A stretch of DNA of 64,000 nt from Uloborus plumipes (GCA_038373865.1 JAXGGA010002204.1:62001-126000); one strand, 5' to 3'. Positions 47,023-59,770 are shown, numbered from the stretch's first letter. Made by a program: numbers and translations. Notes: a model not told the origin generated them from the sequence alone.

Positions 47023-47427
47023 GCATTGTTAAAAATGAATGTGATTTTTACAGTATAATAAAACTAATTTTATAGTACTTAACTGTAAAAAATTTGCTAA
47101 TTTTACAGTAATCAACTGTGAAATTTCTACTTTTACAGTACTAAACTGTAAAATTTCTAATTTTACAGTTATAAACTAAACATGCTAGTTTAAGTTTTTA
47201 ACCGTGCATTTTATTGTTTTAAACTGAAACCTCTGCTGCCAGTATTATACTGTTGTTTCTACAGTATAATACAGCTAAATTTTACGGCAATAAACTAAAA
47301 TTTTAACTTTACACTAAGAACTGTAAAAATGCTAGTTTTACAGTTTTTACTGCGCATTTTTATAGTTTTAAATTGGAACCTTGGTTGCCAGTATTATACT
47401 GTAAAAACAACAGTTCTTTTGCAGTGT
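47023..47427. mobile_element. Palindrome-rich MITE family, copy 7
   Basis: It opens GCATTGTTAAAAATGAATG (degraded CACTG end), then repeated ACAGTAATCAACTGT-type palindromes, two GCCAGTATTATACTGT blocks and a terminal CTTTTGCAGTG. Orientation as copy 3. The whole module array appears partly duplicated. Confidence 0.75.
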
Positions 47428-47548
47428 GCTTGCACCGCGCCCGCGTGGTGACTGTTTTATTACTTTAAAAAGCATCCAATATTTTGCTACAAATTGAATT
47501 TCATTCTTGTGATTTCTTCATGATATTGCGTTTTGTTACAAACCGCAG

Positions 47549-48836
47549 TACCGTAAAATGGGGTGAATCGGTACACTTTTCAGCTTTGATTGTAAATAAA
47601 GCAGTTAAAAGATTTTTTTTAATTTGCTTTTGTTGAGTAAAAACTTCGGTTTTGCTTTGCTTTTGATATTCCAAGTAAAGACAAAACATTTTGAACAATT
47701 ATTATTTATATACATAGGAAATTATGGGTGTCCGGAATCACCCCACTGGTAGGGGTCAATAGGAACACGTGTTAAAAATTATTATTTTTTTCAATTTAAC
47801 CTGTAATAGGTCTTAACAAGCATGAGTAACATTGATGGGGAGAATAAGAACAGATAGTTACTGTCAAGTAAAAGTTGAATTTCGATACCAGAAAACGTTT
47901 ATAATTTGTCAAAGTTAAAAATACTTTTGAACCTATGAAAAATCAAAACTAATTTTAAGAAATGCTTTTGAGATGAAATACAAAGATTTAACAAAAATGG
48001 AAGTCACACTCATGTTGTCCACAAATATGCACTTGGTCTTAAAACTTGCAATTGTGGCTCGACTTAAGTTTTTTCATAACATATTCTGGGATAAACTCTG
48101 ACTTTTCTTTATTTTTTTGAAATCTCTGGGTTTCGGGATTTGTCCTGTAAGATTTTGCCACTTATTCATCTCTGTCTGTGTGCTGGACTTATGCTACATA
48201 AAGTCTATGTAACTTTCTCCCACGTATTTTAAGTAAAAATAAGTCTCCTGGAGCACAAATCTTTTGAAATCTGCAACTTTTTGACATTCCGAGATCTAGT
48301 TCCTCACGAGAAGGGACTTGTCCTTGTCTTGCCTAGAAAAATTGGGGTTAGAATCTTGATTTTTTAAACAGTTTCCTTTAAATAAGTTTGAATTGAAACA
48401 ATAGAACAAAGTGCTCCTATTTCCCCCCTCCCACAAATCTTCATCCTATGTCATTATGAAGAATTTTCCATTTTTTTGCCACCATTAAAATATGTCGTCT
48501 CTTCTAATGTGGTACTCTGTTGCTCCGATATATGCATAACTTAAAAAAAATATTCTTAGATTTGAAATATAAAGGCTCTGTACTTACATAAAAAGTTTTG
48601 CAGACTATGAATACTTGATGTTTTTCAGCGTTTCTCTTGCAGCCTTGCACCGAAGCCAATATTATTTCCAGAATGACAAAAACTTTTTTTTCCCTACTTC
48701 TTATAATGTTACATTTATAGAATAAAATTTAACTGCCAAAAATACCCGATGGTATATTTATAAAGAATTTCTTTGTATGATCAGGAAGTTTTGTTCCGAA
48801 TCCCCCCGCTGTTCCTATACACCCCATTTTATGGTA
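47549..48836. mobile_element. 1.29 kb TIR element with TACCRTAAAATGGGGTG ends
   Basis: The left end TACCGTAAAATGGGGTG and the inverse of the right end TACCATAAAATGGGGTG differ at one of 17 bases. Subterminal phrases (GGAATCACCCCAC, CGAATCCCCCCGC) echo the ends. It has no coding sequence, and the TA at the tips may be part of the target. The superfamily is not assigned. Confidence 0.65.
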
Positions 48837-51191
48837 TATATAAATACGAAAATTAAAAATGCTTAAAAATTGACTTTGTTTTGATTTTTTGAAACTAAAT
48901 AGTAAGTGATTTTCGAAATAGGAGTCAATGAAGCAGAATTGCTAAATATATGACTCCCTAAATATGCAAAATTCTCAGGAGGTAATTAAATGTGTGTCAT
49001 GATTAAATTACTCCTTGGAATAGTTGATTGCAGATACCATAAAATATTTAAACATACATAATTATCACATGTTAAAATAAGCAATATCTTAGAACGCATA
49101 TTAAAATATAGGCAGTTCCTTACCTTTAGGTAAGATCAAATATTAGGATATTTTTTAATCCAGAGGTTTAAAATTAAACCACTTGTAAGGGAATTTCATA
49201 TGGAAAGTCTTTTACTTTCCATGAGAAAACTTTTACCAATACTATACATTAGAAGGAACACGGAGAAAATGGTGACATCATATACATTTGACTTGAAACT
49301 CATTCGAAACTGATATATAAAAAGTTTTTTCAATTTACTTTTCCTTTCATTAACCCAGATCGATATGCGCAAGATAAAAAGAACTTCTTTGAAATCAAGC
49401 TATCGTTACGTTCCATTTCCAATGTCTACGGTGTTAGTTAATTCTCTTTAACAAGTACTTTTTTTTTAAATACATGTTCCAAAATGATCGATAGTTTCCT
49501 CCAACATCTCCATCAGAGAACATGAACTTAAGCTTTCTTTCGGCAAGTTATTGATCGTAAGGAATGAGATTTCGGACATAAAACATCTGTGAGGAATTCG
49601 TTTCTAAGATGACTTTACAAATCGGAAAACTAAACAAGCAGAGAAAGTGAGCAGGGAAAGTAAACAAGTACAATTTACATGCGTGTGGAAACGATTTTAA
49701 AAGCTGTGGTAACTGTAAAGGTACGCTCGGAAAAATTTCACGAATAAAGTTTGGAAGAAGTATGTGTTATTAAATGTTTAAAAAATAAATACTCATATAA
49801 TTTCTTTAAAAATATTTCATTGTTTTAAAAATTGCTTTGAATATTTTAAAGTTAGAAAAGCTCTTTTACGTTTATTCTTTAAAAAACATCCATGATACAC
49901 TTACGTTTTGTTTTTACTAGAATGGAAACTTATCAGCTGTTTGTATTTTAGTATTCTTCAGTTTTAATTAAATAGTTTAAACGAATCAGCCCTGAAAGAC
50001 AAATCCAAATTTCTAAATAGGCAAAAAAGGCCTGGTATGGTAGATATTTGAAGGAACAAGTTTATAATTTTAGATATTTTTCCTAGGCATCCTTGAAAAC
50101 GAAAATATCACTAAATTTTAATTTTCAATGATGATATACTTTTATTTCATTTAAAAAAATGTATTTCCATTTTTCTTGTCAAAATGATATATTTTCTTAG
50201 TATAGTAAAAAAAAAAGGTTCAAAGGGGAGTGAAGAGGCAGATTTTAGGTCTGCCGGTAGGGTGCAAGAAGATAAATTCTACCCAGGTGTCCAAAAAACC
50301 TAACTTAACACTTTAATTTAGTTGATGAATTGACAGATTTTTAAACTTGTCAAATAGCAATGCATTATTTTAAGATACAAATGAATAAAAACTTTCTCAG
50401 TAATTTTTTATAAGCGTACAGAAAAGGCACGTTTTCCAAAAACTGTAAGTGCCATAAATACTATAAAGAGTAACAAAAATTTAAAAATGCCAATCGCCAT
50501 AAAAGATTGAAAAACTGAATGCACATAGATTTTCCTCTGATTTTTTTCAACTCCTTCTCTCCTTTTCTTCTTCTTCTTCTTTTTTTTTTTTTTTTTTTTT
50601 GTCTTGTCTTATCTTGTCACTAGCAAAGTTTTGTAACAAGCAATATAGAACCAAGAAGTTTTCTATTTCTAAATGTTTTGGCTTATCAAAAACGATGGCA
50701 CATTTTTACTGCAAATACAATACCTTCATGTGTAATTGATTATTTTTAGGAAAATATTAAAGAAAGGACATCGAGGTCAGATAAATGTGTTTTTTTTAAC
50801 TCTTTTTCATGTATTTCATTCCATTAAAATTTTAAATCATCTATTTAATTCTCGAATGTCCAAAAATTTTAAATTATGTATTTTATACTCGAATAACCTT
50901 TCAGCATGACTGTATTCTTAAAGACAGTTTGAAATACTTTTAAACTGAATGTAAGATAAACGTAACTATTCAACTGTAATTCCTTTAAATTACAAACCAT
51001 GCGAAAGAGATAACGCGATATAAAATCCTAACTATTTGATGCCTTAAAGGCATAACTTTCCAAGGAAATGAAAGACCTGAGATCCCTGAATGGTGGGATC
51101 AATTAATACGAGCTGAGTAGCATTTTTAATAAAATCAAACATTTGAAGCTTCTATACTACAAGAAAACTACCGAAACTGCTTTTCCATCTG
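48837..51191. other. AT-rich intergenic DNA
   Basis: No gene was recognised. A (TTC)n-T(n) tract lies at 50566-50600. Confidence 0.5.
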
Positions 51192-51237
<46 letters not shown>

Positions 51238-51303
51238 GTATATATATTATATATTATATATATATATATATTATATATATTATATATATATTTATATATA
51301 AAT

Positions 51304-51355
<52 letters not shown>

Positions 51356-51477
51356 CATAAACAAAGTAGTTGAAGAATCATATAGAACAGAAGATGAAGG
51401 CCCCAGGGTCTTTTGGGAATTTTATCTTTACTTCCATTTTTAACAGATTTTTCGCAAGGTCTTTTACTTCTAATTAA

Positions 51478-51514
<37 letters not shown>

Positions 51515-51522
51515 TATATATA
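51192..51522. repeat. Two long (TA)n microsatellites
   Basis: Interrupted TA runs at 51192-51354 and 51482-51522 are separated by 127 bp of unique sequence. Confidence 0.95.
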
Positions 51523-51599
51523 TTATAGGGGGACAGAAAAAACACTTTTTTTTTAACGTTCAAAATTAGTAATCGAAAAAATGAAAAACTTCATTTTTG

Positions 51600-51970
51600 C
51601 TATTTTTTAAAAATATTTTTGAATTCGATGTTTTCGTAATGTAATAGCGCGACAAATTATAAAGACAAACAGAAAGAAAATAAGGAAGAAAAAAATATCA
51701 AAATCGATGAATATTTTCCGGTCGCACATAGGGCCTAAAGTTTAACAAAATATAAAATAACTTCCTTTTTGCGCTTTTTTTATTTTATTTATTTATTTAT
51801 TTATTTTTTTGAATTAGATGGTTTCGTAATGCAATGGTTTGTAACTTTTTCCAATATAGATTAAAAACATTGTGTTTTGTTTCAGGTTTGGTCAGTTAAG
51901 ATCTTCCGGTCGGCATTAACCCGAAAATTACCGAAAATAATGAAAAAATTATTTTTACGCGTTTTTGGTT
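51600..51970. repeat. Diverged tandem repeat of about 190 bp, two units
   Basis: GAATTCGATGTTTTCGTAAT (51620) matches GAATTAGATGGTTTCGTAAT (51811). TTCCGGTCGCACATAGGG (51717) matches TTCCGGTCGGCATTAACC (51904), giving a period near 190 bp. Confidence 0.55.
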
Positions 51971-52155
51971 TTGATGAATAATTCTCTAATCAAATGAAAC
52001 AGCCGTTGTATCTTTTTAGGTGAACTGACAATAAGATAGAAAAACAAACTATAAGGTTCACTCGATGTTTTTCAGTTGAGAAAAACTTTAGAAACTCTCA
52101 TGCGCAGACGTCGGACAGCAATCCAGGCAACGTCGCTCACCTGCCTGAGATGACT

Positions 52156-52824
52156 CTCTTCCACCCCATCGCCCCCTTTCTAGGACTACGTCAACTGTCT
52201 GCTAAAATTGTTTATTCAGTCTGCGTTTCTCAGTAGTAATAGCAATGTACTATATTATTCAGTTCAATCAAGCTATTTTCAGTTTGTAGTCTTCTGTAAT
52301 GTTGTAATTTTTTGCTGTGTGTGGACTCGGTGATTTTCCGAAAAAAAGTTATGTAATTTACCGGGACAAATAATAAGACAAATACCCTAATAACAAGACA
52401 AATATTTTGCTGCCCCACTGTTGGTACTCCAAAGGAACTGCCATCAAACAAGTTGTCCACTGGGGAGGACATCATTAGGTGCTGTACAAGAGCTGAAAGA
52501 TTTAATTTGGCAGTAGAAATTAATAATGATGTCTTCGCCGGTAGGCAGTTCTTTTGGAGTACCAAAAATGGAGCAGTCAAATATTTGTCTCGTTATTAGT
52601 TTCTTTGACCTGGCCATTACGTTATTTTTTTGTTATATCACCGAGTTCACACACAGCCGAAAACTACATCATTGCAGAAGATTACAAGATTTGCAAAATC
52701 AAACCAGCTAGATGGAACTAAATAATAGTGCACTGCGATCACTACTGAGAGATACAGACTGAAAAAACAATAAAGGCAGACAGCTGACGTGATCCTAGGA
52801 AGGTGGGGATGGAGTGGAGAGGAA
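52156..52824. mobile_element. Inverted-repeat (foldback) element, about 0.67 kb
   Basis: The arms 52156-52477 and 52524-52824 are imperfect inverses around a 46 bp loop. Matched landmarks are TTTCTAGGACTACGTCAACT against AGCTGACGTGATCCTAGGAA, TCTCAGTAGTAATAGCAATG against its diverged inverse near 52730, and GGTACTCCAAAGGAACTGCC against GGCAGTTCTTTTGGAGTACC. Open frames on both strands give similar peptides (MMSSPV..., SFGVP) only because the arms mirror each other. No target duplication is clear. Confidence 0.75.
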
Positions 52825-53693
52825 CGCCCCAGCCACTAATATCTTTACACAAAATGAGTTACTTTTAAAACTATTATGCAAGTTTGTCCTTTTTCTGCTT
52901 ATATTCTTTGTACAAAACTCTATTTCTCACCCCCAAAGTTTAGCCCTTAATATCTTTAAAACAAATATAACATGATAAATTAACATTTGCAATTTGCCAA
53001 AAAAAAAAAAAAAAAACACATTTGTCCTTCTAAAAAATGCCAAACTGCAACCCTTGCGAAAATTTGAATATTATAAAAATTCTTGGAATGCAAAGTAACA
53101 TTTTTCTTAACAGTTGCATATTTATGTACTTTTAGTTTCATTCTTCGCAGCGTTTTTTATAAGCATACAAAATAAGAAAATTTCTACTGTACCTCATGCT
53201 ATAAATGCAAAAGTAATGTGATGAAATATACAAATAAGCTAATTGAGAAAAGTTATAAATCATTTAAGGCTAAAGGAAGATCTTCTTACTATAGAAAGAA
53301 ACATGCTTAGAGCAAATGAAGCATAAAAAAAGCGGAGAAGGCGTCATATACTAGTTTCAAACGACTTCTATATGTACTTTGACCCTCATTTCCACCCACG
53401 ACATTTCTGCCACTGTTTGCAAGAGTAATGGCTAAAGCATATCTAATTGACCACGAGTTAGAACTCAAGACATCCTAGTTGGCTAAAAGCAGAGTGTGTA
53501 CTTTGAAGTATGTGGGTGCAGCTTTTAGGGAATACGATGTCTAATGGGAAGTTTTAAGGACATCTTAGCAGCTGATTATCTCTCAACCACTTTCATACAC
53601 CGTTTAGAAAGTCAAATAAATCAGTAAAGTTACAGTCTGCTTTCTTTAAATTATTATATATTAAGAAAATGATTTGATGAGTAATTACAAGAG
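52825..53693. other. AT-rich intergenic DNA
   Basis: No gene or repeat boundary was recognised. Confidence 0.45.
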
Positions 53694-53851
53694 CAGTCGA
53701 ACCTCGTTAATTCGAACACGCTTAAAGCGAACTACTGCTAAAATGAGATGAATTTTCAATCCCTGTCCTCCTATTTGTTGTTTGTTATTTGTCAGATAAG
53801 ACGAATTGATTTTAAAGGTTTCTTAGAGTTCTTAATAACGAGTTTCAATTG
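53694..53851. mobile_element. Pogo/Tigger-type MITE
   Basis: The left end CAGTCGAACCTCGTTAATTC is a typical pogo/Tigger terminus. The inverse of the right end, CAATTGAAACTCGTTATTAA, is a decayed match. 158 bp, non-coding. It could derive from the pogo lineage represented by the relic at 205-990, but that is not shown. Confidence 0.55.
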
Positions 53852-54145
53852 TATTAGTATAAATATTATTTTAAACATTTGAATAACAGTTTATTAAAAA
53901 AAAATACTATCTAAAGATTGAAAACATATATTTGTTGCTTGAAAAATTTATTTCTATCAGTTTTTTTTGGTTGGTTTATTTAGTTTAACTAATGTTACCT
54001 TTTTTACCCATTCATTTGTTTTCACATTGAACTTTTCTCTTTTTCCAGTTTTAGCTATGATGCCTTAACTAATGAGCAAAAATTAAAGTAAGATTACGTG
54101 TGTGTGCGAGTTAAATAATTATAAAGGAATAATACATGTTTACTG
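53852..54145. other. AT-rich intergenic DNA
   Basis: Nothing was recognised. Confidence 0.4.
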
Positions 54146-54297
54146 TAATTCTGTACCTCAGAACCAGACTAACGTAAGTCCATTTTCGTCATTTTTCGGT
54201 AGAGTGGAAAAACGATTGTCGAATACATCGTTTTTCCCCTCTACTGAAAAATGACGAAAATGGACTTACGTTAGTCTGGTTCTGAGGTACAGAATTA
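54146..54297. mobile_element. Near-perfect 150 bp palindromic MITE
   Basis: From ATTCTGTACCTCAGAACC to GGTTCTGAGGTACAGAAT the two halves are exact inverses over about 50 bp. Pairing then continues imperfectly through GGTAGAG / CTCTACTG and AAAAACGAT / ATCGTTTTT to a loop of under 12 bases. The flanking TA (54146-54147, 54296-54297) may be the target duplication. It would form one long hairpin. Confidence 0.85.
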
Positions 54298-55683
54298 TTC
54301 TTAGCATATAACTTTCGTATTATAAATAGGTAATTATAAGCATGTTTTATATTTTCAAATACATTTTTTTTTACCTTTTAAAAATTTATATTTAGGTTTC
54401 TATGCTAAGAGAAGTTTTCAAAATAATTCCATACTATAAGCTTAAAGTTGTTAAGATTATAGTAGGTTATTGTTTTATGTTTTGTTTTCGTAATACCATT
54501 ATTTTAAAACTAAATGTCTTTTGTGGTGATTAATACAATTTATAATACATTTAAATTTTATGCCGATCGACTTTTAAAATCAGTATAGCTACTTATATCT
54601 TCAGTAGTTCTTTGCTATTCCGTTTTGATTTTATGTAATCATATCCTCTGAATCGCATTTATTCTAATGGCTATACTAATTTTCAAAATATATGTATCTT
54701 TCAGCACTTTTGCTTTGGCAATCATTTTCTATTGCAGAATCCAAAAGTATTAAATATTTGCACATGGCATTAAAATGTCACATCATTGCATTTATCAAGT
54801 TCAATTAAAACTTAATCGACAATTTTTAACTACGAGATTGAAATTTAATAGATCAAGTTCATTAAAAGTTAGAAAATAGGTAAAGAACTATCGTCTTTTA
54901 CTTATTTATTAATATTTTTTGCAAGGAATTTCGGTGTGTTTACGAAACAGGCAGATATTTAAAAAATTCCTTTTGACGTATGATGTTTCTGTTACTCCTC
55001 GTGGTTCAATCCCTACCGGTACAATGTCTTCCATCAATGTCTGAGGAAAAATCTGATCCTTCAAAGAAATACTTCTTTCCCAATACATTTTAAATATTTT
55101 CTACCGATTTGCACTCACATGCGTTTTACTTTGAAAAACTTGGATCTGCACTTTATTGCTCTTAGGAAGATCCTTTTCCAGATACTAAACACCGTGTCTC
55201 ACATTCATCCATGTTTAGTGGATGAAGGACTAAACTTTCTTCAAAATGACGTGGACGTTTTCAATTCCTTTCTTTTGTTGGCACATACTAAGGTTTGAAT
55301 CACGCTTCTGTTGTGATCGCAAAAAGAAATCAGTAAAATTTGCTTGCACAATACATTTTTTGAGCAAATTGTGTACATTGTAAAAAGAAAATTGCAGACT
55401 TTCCTGGGAAATAATGGGCAAATAATGTGCCTCAATTCTATCAGTAACATATTTAGTGAAAACCGGAAAGTTTCTCTCTGAAAGCCGGTAACCTTCCTGA
55501 AATGTACCTGATATCTTCCTGAAACATTTAAAAACCTTTCCTATATAAGTCACGTTTTGGAATGATTCAGCAACCTTCTTAATAAAAATAATATGTTTCT
55601 CTTAAGGTTTTAGAACCAGCCTGATTTGACTGGAGAGCTGTTAAAATATTTATGTTTCAAGCAAATGCAGAACTGTAGGGAGG
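54298..55683. other. AT-rich intergenic DNA
   Basis: No gene was recognised. A 107-codon minus-strand frame (55230-55553) lacks any recognisable motif or splice context. Confidence 0.45.
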
Positions 55684-55685
55684 TA

Positions 55686-56467
55686 CAAGGTGCATTCAAG
55701 TTCTAAGGCCTCCGATTCTTTTTCTCCAAACTGGAAAGACATAGAAACATGTGAATTGCTTTAAAATGAGCGTGCTGTCAATATACACCAGAGATGGCAA
55801 CACTATGCGACAGATGGAATTTTAACGCCAGTCGCGAGAACGAGATACTGTTTTCAATACTTAAAATGGCGAAGTTTTCCTTACTTGAACAGCGTGTAAT
55901 CATTCGTTCTCTGAATTTGCGTGGTGTGACACCAATTGAGATCCATTGACAGTTGAAGACATGTGGTGATGGAATTATGGATGTGTCGGAAAGTGCGTTC
56001 GTGGGTGCGACAGTTTAATGAAGGCAGAACATCGTGTGAAAACAAACCGAAACAATCTCAGGCTCGCACGAGCCGGTCTGACGACATGATCGAGAAAGTG
56101 GAGAGAATTGTTTTGGGAGATTGCCGAATGACTGTCACACCCACGAACTTACTCTCCCGATACATCCATAATTCCATCACCACATGTCTCCTTCAACTGT
56201 CGATGGATTTCAATTGGTGTCACACAAAGCAACTTCAGAAAATTATGATTATACGCTGTTCAAGTAAGGAAAACTTCGCAATTTTAAGTATCGAAAACAG
56301 TATCTCATTCTCGCGACTGGCATTAAAATTCCATCCGTCGCATAGTGTTGCCATCTCTGTCATATTTTGACAAAGAGCGCGCTCATTTTAATGCAGTTCA
56401 CATGTTTCTATGTCTTTCCAGTCTGGAGAAAAAAAAATCAGAGGCTTTACAACTTGAATGCACCTTG
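55686..56467. mobile_element. Palindromic mariner-derived element
   Basis: It is flanked by TA (55684-55685, 56468-56469), with ends CAAGGTGCATTCAAGTT and its exact inverse. The left arm 55686-56014 is inverted as 56131-56467, far beyond normal terminal repeats, so both arms include the 5' untranslated region and the start of the transposase gene. The 116 bp centre holds the next piece of transposase. The DDE catalytic region is missing. It is non-autonomous and foldback-shaped. Confidence 0.85.
55866..56130 (+). pseudogene. Mariner-like transposase N-terminal fragment
   Basis: The start ATG at 55866 opens MAKFSLLEQRVIIRSLNL then GVTPIEIH, a helix-turn-helix type start. A TGA (55947-55949, probably from CGA) interrupts it. 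After small frame changes the frame from about 55990 reads VRSWVRQFNEGRTSCENKP, RTSRSDDMIEKVERIV and CRMTV, the second DNA-binding part and linker of mariner-family proteins. It ends where the inverted arm begins. The mirrored copy in the right arm has lost its ATG (ATT). Only DNA-binding parts remain. Confidence 0.75.
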
Positions 56468-56469
56468 TA

Positions 56470-58572
56470 GCAAGATGTTTCTAGCAAAGCTAGTGACCAG
56501 AGACTCCATTTTGTCCGCAGTAGGGCTTCATCCAAACTGGACAGGCCATAATTATGCGAAAGGCGAAATACTTGATATACATATGTTCAGAACTTTTCAA
56601 ACTGGTAGCTAAACATGTTTTTCACTATAAGAAGAAGTTTGCATTCATGTAACATGCACCTATTAGGGAAACTTTTAAGCAAGATACTTGAATTTCACAG
56701 GAAATGGTGGAAACCAGTAAAGTCCCAGAAAGTTACCCAGAAATAACAAATGGCAGTTTGGGATTTTTTTGCATTCGTGCACAGAAAGTCTCTTGCTTCT
56801 TCTTCTTTTTTTAGATTATCACTCAGTTGTTATGATTTGATTTCTGATCCCACCAATTCATTTGGAAGAGATCATAATATGAAGGCATGATTCAAGTTTT
56901 AAGGTCAGTTTCTAAAGCAAGAACAAGACGTTTAATAATTCTAAATCAATTGCCAAAATAAATGTAGACATTAATTAAATGACCTTCGTGTAAATTTGAT
57001 CCACATTTTTACTATTTTAAATTACAATCACATTTTAAATTAGTTTTACTGTGCTTATTGGCATAGAAAGAGGAATTACTCTTAAAGTTTTATATAGCTA
57101 TCTAATGTTAAGTAATAAGTATTAAATATGTGTATGTTTATTTCAAACGGGGCTGCGTAGTGGCTACTAACCATTTGAAAACCTAGTTAATTTTTCGAGA
57201 TTGGCAATCATTCTCTCAGGTGGCACCAGTATCTGCGAAATCGTTTGTCATGAGAACTTTCACGCCCAGTTTCCCCACTAGGTGGAGGTACCAAGGCTCC
57301 ATTCAATGCGAAACTACTCTAGAAATTTAATTTTGCCCAGAGCTACTGTATGCCAAGGCAGCACTCAAAGGATTTTTCACATACAGCATAATATGACACG
57401 GAACGTAAAATAAAGAGTTGGAAATCCCTTCCGTAATTTACAGCATTGAGCTTTCTATTTTTTTAATAAACATTTTAAATGTCTCAAAGTTCAACCACAT
57501 GCCTCAAAGTTATCCGAACAAACTGACTATATATCTTTTAGTTCAAAATAAGATTCATTTAGTTTTAACCCATTGAAAAAAAACTGTAAAAAATCTCTTT
57601 AGGGTTCCTAAAAATAAATGCAGGTGGTTGTTTCATTTTTAATTTAGCTGTGTGTTTAATATATGTGCTTCCATTAAATTCGTTATACATTCTTTTAGGA
57701 ATAAAGTATTCACTGCCAGTTTCTTACAGAAGAAATTTTATTTTTTCTTTTATCAGTTTAAAAATTAACTTGCTGAACTGAAGCAAAATTAAAGAGTTAA
57801 AAATAATTGAATCCATCATTTACTTTTAAAAAAAATACTAAAAAACCTTATTAGTTTCATGATTAATTATATAAATTGAACTATAATGCATGGTTAAACA
57901 AACAAGTTAATTCATTTAAAATGCATTAAGTCAGTTCGGTTATTGTTTTTTTTCACATATTTCTTACTCGTATTTACTTGATAGATGTTTCAAGAAAATC
58001 TTCAACACGAATAATTTACTTAAGTATTCTTATCTGAGGATGAAAAACAAGAACTAACGTTATGTTCTAACTCACTTTACTTAATAAATACGTCAAAACG
58101 GAAGACCATTAATTTTTCTTTAATATCGCTCATGGTTAAAGGTTAAAAGCATTTGATATTTCAATTTACAGGCTGAACATTCACTTTAAATTAGTATAGA
58201 AAAAATGAAGCCATTAACTTTACTTCTTGTTTAGAGCATATATTTTTATCCACCGCATTCTATAATTGCATTCATGTGTATTTTAAACCGAAACCAATGA
58301 AAAACCAAAATTGCATTCTCATTTTATGTTTCGCATTAAAACTATCTTCTAGAAACTGAAATTTGCGTTTCATTTAAAAATGAAGTAACAGCTATATCCA
58401 TATATTTTTAACCTGCATTTTTTGAATATAAATAGCATTGATGCTTTGATATTTAAGCTTAAAAGCTGTTTTAAGGGTAGCCACAGTTATGCCTAACTAA
58501 TTGGTTCAGTACCCTAATTTACAAAAATCAAGAGCTTATGACATATAACATGTTACTTTAACAAATTTGCAA
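56470..58572. other. AT-rich intergenic DNA
   Basis: No gene was recognised. A somewhat GC-richer patch at 57145-57420 (GGGCTGCGTAGTGGCTAC, CACGCCCAGTTTCCCCAC) may be a worn repeat of unknown type. Confidence 0.45.
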
Positions 58573-58814
58573 CTACACTAAAAATGAATGTTGTTTTTAT
58601 AGTTTAATACACCTAATTTTATGGTAATAAACTATAAAAATTGCTAATTTACAGTAATAAACTAAATATTTTCTAACTTTTCAGTACTAAACTATAAAAT
58701 TGCTACCGTAACTACTAAACTGTAAATTTGCTGATTTTACACTTTATTACCGTGAATTTTACTGCTTTAAACTGGAACTTCTGCTGAAAGTATTATACTG
58801 TTGTCTTTTGGCAT
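58573..58814. mobile_element. Palindrome-rich MITE family, copy 8
   Basis: CTACACTAAAAATGAATG opens the copy, followed by TAATAAACTATAAAAATTGC modules and the TTTAAACTGGAACTTCTGCTG block. The right terminus is degraded to CTTTTGGCATG. Orientation as copy 3; more diverged than the others. Confidence 0.65.
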
Positions 58815-59323
58815 GCTATTTTAATAAACTTGCAGCTAAATATTGCAGTTAAATTGCGGTTGCTCCTATATAATAAATTGTGTATATTAATTTGTTAACA
58901 TGAGGAGCTTATAAGACATAATTTTTGTAAATATATTAATATCTGTTACATTAATAAAGTCTTTGCATCACTTGCAAGCAGACTTTGGTATCCAGATGAA
59001 GACGTGCAGTGTAGACTTGTGTCTTAATCGTTCTCAGATAATAGCATCACATGCAGTCTGCTATAAAAAGATTAAATTTCACGTTGAGAAGCTCCATAAC
59101 GTTCTCAACTGACAAAATCAGAGACAATCCGCTCTTCTTTAAAATATCATATGTTTTTTGCAAAAACGTTTCTTTAAATCTTAAACTGTTTGCAGTGTTT
59201 TTAACCACTATTAGAAACATAGTCGTTGAATCTAAAACGCAAAACTTGATGCAAGTTAGATTTTTGTCAATTTTTGCTTTTGGAACGAAAAAAAAAAAGA
59301 AAAAAAAAAACATAAAGAATTAA
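58815..59323. other. AT-rich intergenic DNA
   Basis: No gene was recognised; A-rich runs near 59290-59310. Confidence 0.45.
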
Positions 59324-59699
59324 TCTATACTAATAATATAAAGTTGAAGAGTTTTTTTTTTTTTTTTTTTTGAAGGCGCTAATCTCACAAACAACTGGTT
59401 CGAATTGAAAAATTATTTTTGCGTTGAATAGTACATTTAACCAGGAAGGCTTTGGGATATATAAGGAGTAACTATTATAGTTTAAAAATAGTAATGGTCG
59501 AAAAGTACGAGCGGATCAGTTTCAAATGTTCTGGAAAATGGCGTTCATTATAAGTATTATTTTGCCACCTATGTGTAGAGGCACTGGCCGTAGCGAGCCG
59601 CCGTGGCGGCAAGTTTGTTTTTCTACCGGAAGCGGATGCGTCACGTGACATCGCTTTCATTTCTAATGCAACCCATGCAACGTCGGGCCACGCAACTAG
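59324..59699 (+). mobile_element. Second non-autonomous Helitron-like element
   Basis: It begins TCTATACTAATAATATAAAG after A and ends CGGGCCACGCAACTAG before T, the A|T placement expected of Helitrons. The CTAATCTCACAAACAACTGG phrase after a T run is a widespread arthropod repeat start. The subterminal hairpin is degraded. 376 bp, non-coding. It is a different family from 23693-24500. Confidence 0.6.
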
Positions 59700-59770
59700 T
59701 CATTCATAATAGCTATAAGAGCTAGCAACATCGAAAAGTCAAAAACTTCAGGTCATCTGGCTCTTTAATA

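Noticed and set aside
52230..52711. Two opposing open frames with similar peptides, as if a conserved protein
   Set aside because: The similarity arises because the two frames lie on mirrored arms of one inverted repeat.
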